This document shows, in pieces, positions 37,100 to 48,639 of a stretch of 64,000 nt of DNA. The notes under the pieces are model-generated. The model was not told the origin of the DNA and did no database searches. It saw nothing but the letters and a program-made list of their open reading frames with translations. Source of the stretch: Nageia nagi (Eukaryota > Pinophyta); NCBI GenBank assembly GCA_050084985.1, contig JBITNC010000002.1, positions 34,472,001 through 34,536,000 on the forward strand. Reading direction: 5' to 3'. The translations under genes and the position numbers were made by a program. The stretch's first letter is position 1; each line of letters starts with the position of its first letter.

Positions 37100-37555
37100 A
37101 AGACATGTCAGTTGACACATGCATAAGGTATCTACTCAATTAAGAAATGGTAAACTGAAAAAGTAGGTATACATATGCACATGATAAACTACCTAATATT
37201 TTCTCACCAAAAAAAATAAAACACCTGAAATATGATTAACATGTCCACAAAGTACACAACATTTTAATATACACCCAACATTTATAAACAAATTTGAACA
37301 AGATAGCCTTTTCCTATTTAAAATGGTGTACGTTGATTGTAACTTTTTGAAATGTTGGGTCCATGTATCTTGATAGGAGCTTTTTCAACACACTTTGTTT
37401 AGGCGTGAGATTCTTTCCAGCCATTTTATAATAATAATTTTTTTTTATATTAATATAATATTGATAAATCGCAGACGACATAACAAACCACATTGTCGAA
37501 TGAACTTTTGTTTCAACTAAGATTCAAACCTAACAAAAGGGATGATTGTAAACAT
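37100..37555. other. Upstream flank of the MATE gene
   Basis: AT-rich with no TE domain. It presumably holds the distal promoter. No specific factor site can be claimed. Confidence 0.4.
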
Positions 37556-37559
37556 TGTC

Positions 37560-37567
37560 TATATAAT
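37560..37567 (+). promoter_or_regulatory. Candidate TATA box of the MATE gene
   Basis: tatataat lies 40 bases before the chosen ATG (37607). With the usual spacing, transcription would start near 37590 and leave a very short 5' leader. Another, more distal promoter cannot be excluded. Confidence 0.35.
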
Positions 37568-37606
37568 ATTTCTACAACGAGAGCTGATAGCGAGTGATTG
37601 TTAAGC

Positions 37607-40444
37607 ATGGAGGACTCTCTACATTCCCCACTGTTGAATGAAGATTCGGTAGATGCAGGCGACATGCGTGAGATTACATCATGTAAACAGTTCACGACGG
37701 AATGCTTGCTTGAAAGCAAACGACTGTGGGTGATTGTTGGTCCTTCAATTTTTATCAGTGTGTCTACGTTTGCGCTTGGATCCATTACACAAACCTTTGC
37801 AGGTCACTTGGGAACGATAGAGCTGGCTGGCGTTTCCCTTGAGATTTCTGTAATCCAAGTACTGAGTTATGGAACCATGGTGAGTACTGAGTAGTACACT
37901 CAAATCATTAAACTTTTATGTCTCGTTTGTTGGTGGAATTGGTCAAGTGGTGACCATGGTCTCATGTTCAATTCCTTTCACTAGGAGACATACAGGTAAG
38001 TCCCATAGATTTATGTCGGTCTCCTGCGGACGTTAAAAAAACTTTTCCTTTTTTTCTGTTATTTGTTGAGTTGATCATGTTTTTATCTTGCTGCATCTTG
38101 TGTCCTATATATTCTATATATTCAGTTACCACTAGAAACATACATGCTATGTATAAGCTTACTACGGTCTTTCCATAGATCTGTTGATCTTCCTGTTACT
38201 ACGGTCTTTCCATAGATCTGTTGATCTTCCTGGAGGTTAATATACTTTACCGGAATCAACCTTAATGGATTAATCAAATCAGTTTATATTATATTGACTA
38301 CAGATGGGAATGGGCAGCGCATTGGAGACACTCTGTGGCCAAGCCTTCGGAGCAGGACAAATTCACATGCTTGGAGTTTATTTGCAGCGTTCATGGATAA
38401 TATTATTGAGTACAGCATTGTTTTTGAGTCTTGTTTACGTGTTTGCTTCTCCTATTCTTAAACTGATTGGAGAGGCAGATGATGTAGCTGACATAGCAGG
38501 AGTGTTTGCAATTTGGATGCTACCACAACTCATTGCCTTGGCGTTAAATTTTCCAATGCAGAAGTTTCTTCAAGCCCAGAGAAAAGTCATGGCCATGACT
38601 TGGATTTGCTTAGCTGCCATGATAATTCATATCGTTTTGAGTTGGTTTTTGATCTTCAAACTAAGTCTCGGGTTGGTTGGAGCAGCTATTTCATTGAACT
38701 TATCATGGTGGATAATTGATCTTTGTCAGTTTTTGTATATTGTTTATTATTGCAAGGATGCTTGGAAAGGTTTCTCCTGGCTGGCTTTTCATAATTTAGG
38801 GATTTTTACAGGACATTCAATTGCTTCGGCTGTCATGATCTGGTTAGTAAAACAATTATGGTGTTCGTCTATACTGAACTCAAATTTCCCAAATAAAAAA
38901 GCTAATAGGCAGAATAAATGAGCAAATATTTAAGGTTATTATATTTTAGCCTTGCTCACCGGTGATTGATCATATTCAGTTTGGAGGTCTGGTATATAAT
39001 GTCGTTGTTGCTTTTGACGGGTCATCTTCGAAATGCATTAATTGAAATCGATGCAATGTCCATCTGGTAAGCAGTCCCTTAATTCATTTTCATTTGGAAA
39101 ATTTTAAGATTCCCTTACCTGACTGCTTGCACTTTGCAAAAATATATTCCATGATCTGGGTACTGTATTCCTCTAAACTCACCTGCCCACATGTCCAAGA
39201 CCTTGCCTCTCTTTGTTTTATTCCTATTCTGAGTGCAAAAGTACGTACTTTGACATTTTCACTTATTCCTTTTACAGCATGAATTTGAATGGATGGGCTG
39301 CAATGATCTTCTTTGGTTTCAATATTGGTATTAGGTATGATTTTTTCATACATGGTATCAGATTTTCTGTTGTGTATTTGAGATTTTAATAACTAAATTA
39401 AATGATAATTAAATAATTTTAATAGAAATGTTACTTATATTCGCAGATAAACAAGAAAAAATAGTTAGTGAAAAGATAAAGTATGTATAAACATATCGAA
39501 GGAAAGTACAATTCCTTTAAATATAAACATATCCAAGAAGAGCCCAATGCTTCTCAGACCCTAATGGTAACATATGATAATGCGTCTCAATGACTTTTAG
39601 TAGTAGTTCCCACACACTAACTTAATCAGTATTTAACTACTTGCACAGTGTGAGAGTATCAAATGAACTGGGAGCAGGTCGCCCAAAAGCTGCAAAGTTT
39701 TCTGTTCTTATCGTGGTTGTAACGGCCTTGTTAATCGGCATTTTTTGTATGGGAGCCATATTTGTTACCAAAAATAAGTTTGCACTGTTGTTCACTGATA
39801 GTAAGGTGATCATGAAAGAAGTGTCCAGCATGATAACTTTGCTTGGACTGACAATGCTTTTATATAGTGTACAACCAGTTCTATCAGGTAAAGTTCAAAA
39901 TCATACTTCACATGACCTTCCTTCTTTAAATTGGGAATTTTTTTGTAGTTTCAAAATGTCACACAATTGTTACTAAGAGTTCTGTACATCAGGTGTGGCT
40001 GTAGGTGGAGGATGGCAAGCGGTAGTAGCCTACATAAACATAGGATGCTATTATCTCGTTGGAATACCCCTTGGTCTTCTTTTGGGATACAAGTTGGACC
40101 TTGGAGCAAAGGTGAATTTTTTCCTACCTATCTAGAATGTGAATTCCAAATTACTACTTTTGGTTCCTTGTTGCTACAAAACTAAAAGGGCTTTTGATTT
40201 TGATCTTCAGGGCATATGGGGTGGTATGCTTTGTGGAATAACACTGCAGACTCTCATTCTATTGCTAATCACATATTTCACTAACTGGAATAAAGAGGTA
40301 AAAAACATCATATTACTGAAATGGCTCTTGTGGCCCTTATCCCATGACTATGGTTTTTATCGTTTTCACATAATACAGGCTTCTCAAGCCGAGGATCGCC
40401 TCAACTCTTGGGGAAGTTCAGGTGAAGGCCATATTAATGAATAA
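37607..40444 (+). CDS. MATE-family transporter (DETOXIFICATION-like), intact, 8 exons
   Basis: Multidrug and toxic compound extrusion antiporter: by family, H+-coupled export of organic compounds across the plasma membrane or tonoplast. The substrate is not predictable. Exons: 37607-37879, 38304-38842, 38980-39066, 39278-39334, 39649-39887, 39993-40111, 40211-40297 and 40379-40444, all GT-AG. The joined CDS is 1,467 nt, 488 residues, with no stop or frameshift; normal family length. Acidic N-terminus ([13 protein letters not shown]), first membrane segment at about 42-62, CGQAFGAG at 102-109, [10 protein letters not shown] in the N-terminal half, [18 protein letters not shown] at about 321-338, [15 protein letters not shown] at about 393-407, and a short C-terminal tail. 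Closest in style to the Arabidopsis DTX27/29/33 group (GVYLQRSWI motif). The start is the first ATG in frame, with stops upstream. Intron 1 carries SINE copies; a partial pseudogene copy lies at 27.7 kb. Confidence 0.95.
37925..38058 (+). mobile_element. tRNA-derived SINE copy in MATE intron 1
   Basis: A box-A match (tggtcaagtggt, 37940-37951) and a B-box-like tgttcaattcc (37965-37975) sit 25 bases apart, as in pol III promoters. The body contains gagacatacaggtaagtccc, catagatttatgtcggtctc and gacgttaaaa, and ends in a T-rich tail (ttttcctttttttc). The same order recurs at four other places in the window. Sense-oriented with respect to the gene. No target duplication could be assigned confidently. 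Confidence 0.65.
38127..38255 (+). mobile_element. Second, 5'-truncated SINE copy in MATE intron 1
   Basis: Starts at gaaacatacatgctatgtat (matching the body of the other copies) and contains ccatagatctgttgatcttcctg and aggttaat, lacking boxes A and B. Part of it is tandemly duplicated (next entry). Confidence 0.55.
38159..38232 (+). repeat. Perfect 37-bp tandem duplication within the SINE copy
   Basis: ttactacggtctttccatag...cttcctg at 38159-38195 is repeated without change at 38196-38232, so it is recent relative to the divergence of the element. Confidence 0.95.
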
Positions 40445-40450
40445 CCCAGA

Positions 40451-40544
40451 GTAAGTACATGCATGCAAATAGCTACAGGTACCTATAGGTTCTAGAAAGA
40501 CGTCGTTTTGACTATATTCTAATCACTCATTGAAATTTGATCAG
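40451..40544 (+). other. Possible 3' UTR intron of the MATE gene
   Basis: Seven bases after the stop codon's last base the sequence reads gtaagtac, a consensus donor. An acceptor-like ttgatcagcag ends near 40544. If used, the following 40545-40780 would be 3' UTR. The short frame there (40537-40773) resembles no MATE C-terminus. Confidence 0.3.
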
Positions 40545-40789
40545 CAGAGGAACAAGGATGTTGAGAGTGAAAAGAGGACAAATGTATTTCAGCCTGAGAC
40601 ATCTTGTGAAGTGTGAACGGCTGAGATTGTTCTTCTGGGTGCACATGCTATGCAATAGCAAAGTTTCATGCTCCAAACTTGCAACATTCAGTGCCTTTAG
40701 CGAGAGAACCCACCAAATGATGCTTTCATGGCCCAATTTTGCTATTCTTATTAGCAACCTGGTTAGATTTTAATTAGGCAGAATACAAT

Positions 40790-42410
40790 TGATTGTGAGC
40801 TGTGATTAAGTGGTAATACTTAAAGTTGATATTATGTGAATGATGCCTTTTAGGACTTACTAAGTAGCATAGTGATAAATGGTTAAATGTTTTCACCCGA
40901 TTACACTAAGATAAGTATGATAATTAATCTGTTCATTCTTAATGATTGTTACCATAAATGCCTTAAAAGAAGGACATTTTGCTATTTATCTTATACTAAT
41001 TTTATTCATCTTGGTTAATGACATTTGAGTTTTAGCTCCATTGTTTATATAGGTGTGTGATTGTCTAGAAAGAAAGGTGGGAAGTCAATAACTGTATATA
41101 AAATATTTGTGCTATCTTAAGGAATGAAGGTATTACGATGGGTGTAAGAAGTTGGGTCCATTTTAAGGTCGGAAAGTGGAAGTGTTTTCCTTGTTTTTTA
41201 AGTTTGGATATGATTGATCTCAAAATTTGAAGCACTTAGATATGGAATTATGAAAAATATCGCTACGATGAAAATATAGTGCTTAGAGTCTAGTTTTCAA
41301 ATATATAATTTTTCTAATACCCAGATCATAGAATTTAAAATTCGATTAGATGAACAAAAAACACTATTTAAAAAAAAACTATTTTTGGACCATACAATGC
41401 ACTTATCTGTCCACCGTAATTTGACTAAAATCAAAGTATTTTTTAAAATCCTTGTAGGCAAAGATACTTAACACATTGGATCTTAAACTGCATATTTTTT
41501 TCATTAGTATTTTTTTATTAATTTTGTACGAGGCATGTTTATGGTTTCGAAAAGTGCTCATGTTCATCCACCATAATTTGACGTAAACTTAATCTTTTTT
41601 CAATTTTTATTATTATTATTATTATAGAGAATTCTATGAAGCTTATCCCTATATAATTTAATTTTCATAACTCTCAAAAACCAAAACCTTATTAAGAAAA
41701 TATGAGACCCTCATATTTCAAGTTTATGGACTACTTTCACTAAAAATTAATAGAAAAATAAAAAATGTACTCCAATTTTAAAAAATTTGCATATTTGAAT
41801 TCGTCACTCTTTCATCTAAAACAAGTTTTAATTTTGTGAAAAAATTCAATCGAAATCACTATGAACATATGCTCGAAGTTACAATTTTGTACTAAAATCA
41901 ACCTTAGACATTTACTTGCAGGTCTAAGGCACAGGCTTGGCTCAACTAGCCTTTTTCGAGCATAAATCTAAGGCTGGTGGGCGGGTGAGGGGTGGTTGTG
42001 GGTAGGTAAAGAATTTTGAATATATCAGGATCTTGATATTTTATAGCTGTTGATATATCAAGATCTTGATATTTTATAATCGTTTAATTATTGGGATCTC
42101 GATTTGTTCGATTTAAGATTAAAAAAACAATTATCCATACATAAATGTTCTCTACATCATTCTCTTCCATTTTCATATAGTATGGCAAAGCATAACGATT
42201 TTTGTAGGAAATGAGTTGATATTATCATGCATGCATAATATTCAATTAATATACTAAGGTTATGATCTAAGGCACCTTTTTCAATCAATCTAAGGTTGAA
42301 ATAAATTTTTTACGAAGATATTGAAGGCCTTAATTTTGAAGCAATCATTGCCATTACAGTTATCTTTTTGAAGATATATAAAGTTGAATTTGTAAACTTT
42401 TCATATTGAT
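40790..42410. other. AT-rich stretch, left part of a possible DNA transposon
   Basis: No coding content. A phrase around aagaagttgggtccattttaagg (41150-41172) reappears inverted at 53955-53980. Near-palindromic atatcaggatcttgatat (42022) and perfect-palindromic atatcaagatcttgatat (42055-42072) lie before the first transposon exon. A short G-rich patch occurs at 41970-42005. Confidence 0.35.
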
Positions 42411-42416
42411 CAACAT

Positions 42417-45400
42417 CATGGGTGATAAAAAATGCCAACAAAAGAGAGGAAGGAAGGTCATGACATCTGAAGATATTCTTGCAAAAAGAGAGAAGGATGC
42501 AAAAAGGAAAAGAGAGAGAAGAGCATAAAATAATGAACCAAATTGTAATGAAGTACATGAAAGTTCCATCCCAATTGAAGATGAGAAAATTTAAGAGAAC
42601 ATAAATGTAGATACGAATGTAGATATGAATGAAGATGATGCACCATTGAATGAACTTTCAAATTTAATGACTATGGAAATGAATGCAAGTATGTCTTTGA
42701 ATCTTTGTATCCTATTAGAGTTTTTGGTATTTTTCAACATTCTCATAGACCACTTAAAATGATAGCTCTAGCTTATGTTTTTACTTTTATTATTAGAGTA
42801 TTTTTTAGAATTTTGGTGCAAGTATACTAAATTCTATATGTAATCAAGTTATTTGACACTTCTATTAACCATCTTAAGAACCTTAATTATGAGAATAACT
42901 AATAATGGCTAATATGTAGGACCTAACAGAGTATATCCAACAATATTTACAAACATATAGTTGAATGATTGCTTCTCACAAACATATAGGAGATTAATGC
43001 ACCCACTTGACCAACAGGTTTGAAATCTTTACCAATGATTATTTGTAGGACCTTTCAAAGTTTGTCTAGAAGCGAATAGATAGATAAAATTCTTTTAGTA
43101 TCCTTTTTAAAATAAATTGGATTAATTTAGGACATATGATCAATGTTTATTCCAAAGTATTTACCAACATATAGTTGTATGATTGTTTTTATAAAAAAAT
43201 AGGAGACTAATTTAGGACCACTTAATCAATGTGATTCAACATTTTGCAAAAAGGGTTAAACATTTTACCAATGGGGTTACTTGGTTGTAGGGTTTAGAGT
43301 TTTAAGTTTGAAGGATTAAAGATTTTAAGAATTACTTATGTTTACCCATTTAATGATTAAAGGTTTAAGATTTTATCAATTTACAATAAAGGGTTTAAGA
43401 GTTTAAGGGTTTAGGGGTAGGGTTTTATAGTTTATTAGGGTTATAGTGTTTACATTTTAGTGTTAAGGTTTATAAGGTTATAAGGGTTAAAAATTTGACC
43501 AATGGGGCCAAACATGATGTTAAAGGGGTTCAAGACTTTAAGGGATAGTTGGGCTTAGGAACTTAAGATTTTAAGAGTGTAGTGGTTTAGGGAAAGTAAG
43601 GGTTTAGGGTTTAGGATTTACAATTTTAGTGTTTAGGTTTGTTTAAGGATTTAAGTGTTTTTAAGGCTTAAGGGTTTAGGGTTTACATTTTAGTGCTTAG
43701 ATTTGCTTACTTGGATTAAGGGTTTAAGGTTTAGGTTTTAAGGTTTAAGGGTTTAAGGTTTAGGTTTTCATGTCCTATAAAGGTTTGGCCAATGATTTTA
43801 AATTCAAAATTTGGCCAATGGAGTTAAACATGTGATGTCTTAAGGGTTTAAGTGTGTAGCAGTTTAGGGAAAGTAAGGGTTTAGGTTTTTAGGGTTTAAG
43901 ATTTAAGGTTTTAGTATTTAAGTTTATTTAAGAATTTAGGTATTTTTAAGGTTTAAGGGTTTAGGGTTTACATTTTAGTGCTTATATTTGCTTACTTAAC
44001 TTAAGGGTTTAGGGTTTATGTTTTAAGTTTTAAGGTTTAAGGGTTTAAGGTTCACATTTGTATGTCCTATCAACATTGGACAATGATGTTAAATTTAAAA
44101 TTTGGCCAATGGGGTTAAATATGTGATGTCCTATCAACCTTTTAATGCTCTTCAAATTAGGATAAGCATATATGTCACATAATGCCACTATATATTAATT
44201 TGTTTAAGACTTAAGGGTTTAGAACTTAAGTTTTTTATTTTCTTTGAGTTTACATAATGCTATTATATATTGGTTACTTAATTTCTTTAATTTAATTAAC
44301 TAACTATTAGTTTAATGATTGATTAAATCTTCAACAAGTCACTAATTAATTATTGTATGCTAAGTTTTTTTCATGTGTAGTAAACTTTGGTGAGCCAACC
44401 CTTAGCCTTGGAGTACCAACTATGGACACAAATACATTTATATCTTCAAACCCACATGTTAATGATATTGAGAATGAAAATATTGATAATACTGATGATA
44501 AAAATATTTTTTTTACGTATTGAATGTGATATCTTAGATAATGTTCCTAGTACGATATCTATGAGATAAATAAGAACACATGCAAATAGAATATATGATC
44601 AATTTTTTCTTAATAAGGAGCTAGGATTTCAATGTCAACTCATGTTACAATTAATGAGAATGTCTTAAATGGGAAGAGTAATGAAAAATTTAGGTGTTTG
44701 TATGAAAAAGAGGAACCCTTAAAATAAGTTATACCACTATTGCTAATGCCATGGACTCTATTAGGAAGAAGAATCATTTTAAAGACACGAATGTAGCATG
44801 ACGAGCCACAACAACTACTTTAGTAAATAGATCAACTGTAAAGGAAAAAATGATTGGTAATCTTAATGGATATCTAAATATAAACCCTAAAACTTTGCAA
44901 AGAACTATGAAGAGAAGAAAAAGCATTAAAATTGATTCAATCAACCAATGTTGAAGTTTTAGTGGTAGACTTCCTAGGTCTGATAGGAAATTCACTAATG
45001 AGATAAAAAAATGTAATTGAAAAATATTGGCAATCATCATCAATCTAATCATGCAAAACACTTTTTAGATATGACTTAATGTGAATTATACAATAAATTT
45101 GTAAATGAGAAAGTGTTAAGTAGTTTTAATATCAGCTTAAATCAAAGATTTTTTGAGAAATGCAACCATTGGTATGTTAGAATTAACAAGAAAAGAATGA
45201 CATGTTGTTGTAAAACTCATATGCAATTTAGATATTATTATAAAAAAATTTTATATATACATGGTACTTAGTATATGAACAACTTACTGTAGGGATGTGG
45301 TTTTAACATGCCACCTGAATCTATCAATGAGTTTATAGCAAATTTATTTTATCAAATTCCAAATGGTCAATCATTTTATTCATATGCATGTATTTCAAGA

Positions 45401-47052
45401 TAATGAAGTATATGTGGGAACCTTTTATTTTTAGGATAATGTGTACATGAAAGTAGTTTACATGATTTTTGAAAAATATTAGTGGATATCCAAAAATTTA
45501 AGAATGTTGAGTACGCATTGAAGGATGGAAAAACTGGGAAGCATATTGATCTAATCATTGAAAAGGTTAGTATACATACATTTATGGATGATTTTAAGAG
45601 TAACTTTATTCCAAAATATGTGAAACATTCCCAACATGCTCAATGGCTTGATAGTGAATTTTTTCAATGTAGAAACATATTCCCATATGGAACTATATTA
45701 TCAGTTGTAGACTTTGCAAAACATTATACTCTAACACTATAAGAAATACAGTCTCAATATTATAATTCTCAACAAGTTTCCATTTTTATTCATAATGTAT
45801 ATAGACATGATAGTACAGAAGATAATAAAAAAGTTTTATGGGAGTACCATTTTTATGTAAGTGATAACATATTGCACTCACCAAAGTTTATCCAATTTTG
45901 CTTTGAGATATTTTACACAAATTTGAAGGAATGAAATATTCATATGGCACAACATTTGATATGGTTAGATAATTTTACAGGGAAATTTAAGAATGCATGC
46001 ATGTTTTATTGGTTAATTAGGATGCACAGAGAACATAATATCCAACATATATGGTCATTTTTGAATCTGTACATGGTAAAGGTGAACATGATGGAGCTGG
46101 TGCATGTGTTAAAAGAGCTCTTGCTAGAGAACAACTTAAATTTGTAGATTCAATGAAATTTCAATATGCATGTGCAATTATGGATTGGTGTAATGCAAAT
46201 ATATCTACCAAATCAAAAGAGAATTCTACAGTTCAATGATTCTTTTGGTTAGTTGAAGAAAATAATATTACTAGTCATCATGATTGTGAGACAATTAATG
46301 GATCAATGAAATGGCATTCATTTAGGAGTTCAAATACAAGCACATGGATTATTTGGACAAGGGAGCTTGCATGTTTTTATGATTCTTGTATTGTAGGTGA
46401 ATTAGAAGCATGTATAAATACAAAATAGGTTGAGGAATGAAAAAAAAGATCTTTAACACCTACAAGAGCGCATGATGAACAAGATTTATTTATTGAATAT
46501 GAGAATCAATTATTTGCATTAGAGGACTATGATTAGGTTTTTGACCTTGTACAATAAGGTAATTTAAAATTTATTTTTTATTAGTTTATTTATATGAATG
46601 CTCTTTTTTGTATATATTTAACTAGTTTTATATGTCATACTTAATTGATATAAAATTTATTTGCAAGACATGTGTATGCTATTATGGAACCTGAAGGGAA
46701 TGAAGAGGAATTAGAATAATTGTTGGCTCAATGTGTTGAAAAAAAACATAAGTTAACTTATCCTTGATGTGATGATGATGGGTTTGAGTTCCCAACAAGT
46801 TCCATGGTTTTTGTTGGTACATGGATACAAAAAATAGTATCAACAAGGAATGGTCTGAGAGTATATAAAGATTATGAACCAAACAAGAAAATTATTCACT
46901 ATTTGCATTTGATACAAGCAATAAATATTAAACTATTTAGATATAAAGGGAGGCCTACTAATAGAGTGTTGTGGAAATATTCAATGCAAGAACATGAGGA
47001 GATTATGAATGCATTACATGAAATAGAGGATGTAGATGGTATCAATGATTAA
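42417..47052 (+). pseudogene. Transposase-like gene, decayed, with a long intron
   Basis: First exon from ATG 42417: a basic segment MGDKKCQQKRGRKV, MTSEDILAKREKD, AKRKRERR, then a stop and an acidic tail to about 42700. After an intron with telomere-like repeats, coding resumes near 44380. Recognisable blocks are WYVRINKKRMTCCCKTHMQF at 45170-45230 (Cys-rich), DFKSNFIPKYVKHSQHAQWL at about 45590-45650, YGTILSVVDFAKHYTL, HLIWLDNFTGKFKNACMF at 45950-46005, ESVHGKGEHDGAGACVKRAL at 46063-46122, and FQYACAIMDWCN. A last exon at 46684-47052 reads MVFVGTWIQKIVSTRNGL and MQEHEEIMNALHEIED. The Asp followed by an HGKGxxDGxGAxxKR block is the layout of an uncharacterised group of DNA-transposon-derived proteins found in plants and animals; the exact superfamily is unclear to me. 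Several stops and frameshifts make it a pseudogene. Confidence 0.6.
43290..44130 (+). repeat. Interstitial telomere-like (TTTAGGG-type) repeats in tandem 0.28-0.3-kb units
   Basis: Dense, degenerate ttaagggtttagggtttagg motifs, the plant telomere heptamer and variants. They are organised in a higher-order repeat: the block starting gtgtagtggtttagggaaag (43577) recurs at 43854, and the linker aaaatttggccaatggggtt occurs near 43489, 43808 and 44098. It lies in the probable intron of the transposase-like gene. It is an internal array, not a chromosome end, because unique sequence continues on both sides. Confidence 0.8.
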
Positions 47053-47077
47053 AAAATATAGGTAGGCTTATCTATTC

Positions 47078-47412
47078 TTCTTCACCTCCCCTTCATATCC
47101 ACTTCCCCTTCTCCTTCACCACTTCATCTCCACTTCCCCTTCCCCTTCATAACTTCATCTCCACTTCCCCTTCCTCTTCATCACTTCATCTCCACTTCAC
47201 CTATGCACTTTTATCGCCACTTCCCCTTCTCCTTCACCCCTACGCCCCTTCATCTCCACTTCCCTTACCTTCTCCTTCACCCCTATGCCCCTTCATATCA
47301 ACTTCCCTTGCCTTCTCCTTCACCCCTATGCCCCTTTAGCTCACCCCTTTAGTTCCACTTCCTCCTTTCCTTCACCACTACACCACATCATCTCCACTTC
47401 CCCTTTTCCTAT
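47078..47412 (+). repeat. Pyrimidine-rich minisatellite between convergent genes
   Basis: Variants of cttcatctccacttcccctt and cttcacccctatgccc repeat about ten to twelve times with units of roughly 25-35 bp. The strand is almost purely C/T, which could form triplex structure. It sits exactly between the 3' ends of the plus-strand transposase-like gene and the minus-strand proline-rich gene. Confidence 0.85.
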
Positions 47413-47469
47413 GAGATGCACCTAAAGTGGAGCCTCCCATTATCTACGATAAAACATGTAAAGGTGTTT

Positions 47470-48601
47470 ACATTTGAAATTAAGTATCCATATATAATTT
47501 AAATTAATTTAGAAATACATAAATTACATACATATTAAACACACTAAAAATATGGTAAATGTATCTCTCTCTTAGTAAGATCAACATTATCCATGGACAT
47601 CATCTCTATATAAGACACCCTAGGACTAGCTAAAGTGGGAACAACACAAAAAATGTCACAACTAGGACAAAAATGAAGTATAAATCCACTAACTCTAGCA
47701 TCATCTCTATGCTCACTAACATTAGCTACCGTAGCTTATTCAGTGAGAGTCTAGGTCACCTAACTCAATACTCCTAATGCCAAAATAATTTCCTGATGAA
47801 AAGCTAGGGCAAGAACAAAAGGAGTAGGAGGAGGGATGAGTGGTGTAGGATGTGTGGGTCGACTTGGATTAACCCATGCTCCAATTCTATTTTTTCCCGA
47901 GCCATGACCAATCCCTTGATTACATCTCATATCAAAATAATTCACATGTTTTCCTAAAATACACTCAACATATATTTTTTCCAAAAATATAAAGGTACAT
48001 CAAAATTGGAATGTGGTGGTTTATTAAACATCATCCACCATTGACACCAAAAATTTTCAACTATCATAGGATGGATGCATCAGTCATAGGGAATTCTTTC
48101 TTTGTTAGGTAGGATGGATTTTTTGGTAGATGGATCAATGAAAAGTGGAGAAAGGGTGACTTTGGTAATACCTAACTTATTCACCTCTCGAGTGGAGAGA
48201 CCATTTGAATAATATTGTCTCATGCGATCTCTCCATGACTTGAAACCATGCATATCACCATCACCACTACTAATGGTATCAACTACAATTTGAATCAAAT
48301 ATACAAACCATATAACATGGCTTAGAGAGCTATGAATACTTTGAATATGGTGAATCTTTTCTTGTAACTAGTTAATGTCATGAGCAATTGCATCTTAATG
48401 TTGCTCATCAACACAAATGGGTTGGGGTAGGGTTGGTGGTGTGAGGGGTAGAGATGGAGAGGGTGGTGTGGGTGGAGGATTAACATGTGGTGAGGGTGGA
48501 GTATTTACATGTGGAGGGGGTGAATTATGTGGGATATTTTGGGTGACATCATCCAGTGTCTGATATATGTCATGATAAAATTCTTGGGATGATTGGGCCA
48601 T
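47470..48601 (-). pseudogene. Decayed gene for a proline-rich protein of unknown function
   Basis: Start ATG at 48601 (MAQSSQEFYHDIYQTLDDV). A proline-rich linker follows (SPPPHVNTPPSPHVNPPP and more), then a stop at QH-stop. The same frame continues with IQIVVDTISSGDGDMHGFKS, WRDRMRQYYSNGLSTREV, NKLGITKVTLSPLFIDPSTK, KSILPNKERIPYD-stop, HPMIVENFWCQWWMMFNKPP and HSNFDVPLYFW. A one-base frameshift near 47985 leads to YVECILGKHVNYFDMRCNQG and a second proline-rich patch (SRPTHPTPLIPPPTPF). The low number of disruptions over about 1.1 kb shows it was once coding. It is convergent with the transposase-like gene, a layout seen in two-gene DNA transposons, so I infer an accessory protein. I do not recognise the family. 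Confidence 0.5.
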
Positions 48602-48639
48602 GATATGAAAAGACACCTGCAAACATTATTGCAATAACA

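Noticed and set aside
40537-40773. 78-residue ORF after the MATE gene, as an alternative C-terminal exon
   Set aside because: The upstream exon already ends in a stop and the peptide does not resemble a MATE C-terminus; more likely 3' UTR.
43290-44130. Chromosome end (true telomere)
   Set aside because: The heptamers are degenerate and ordinary sequence continues on both sides.
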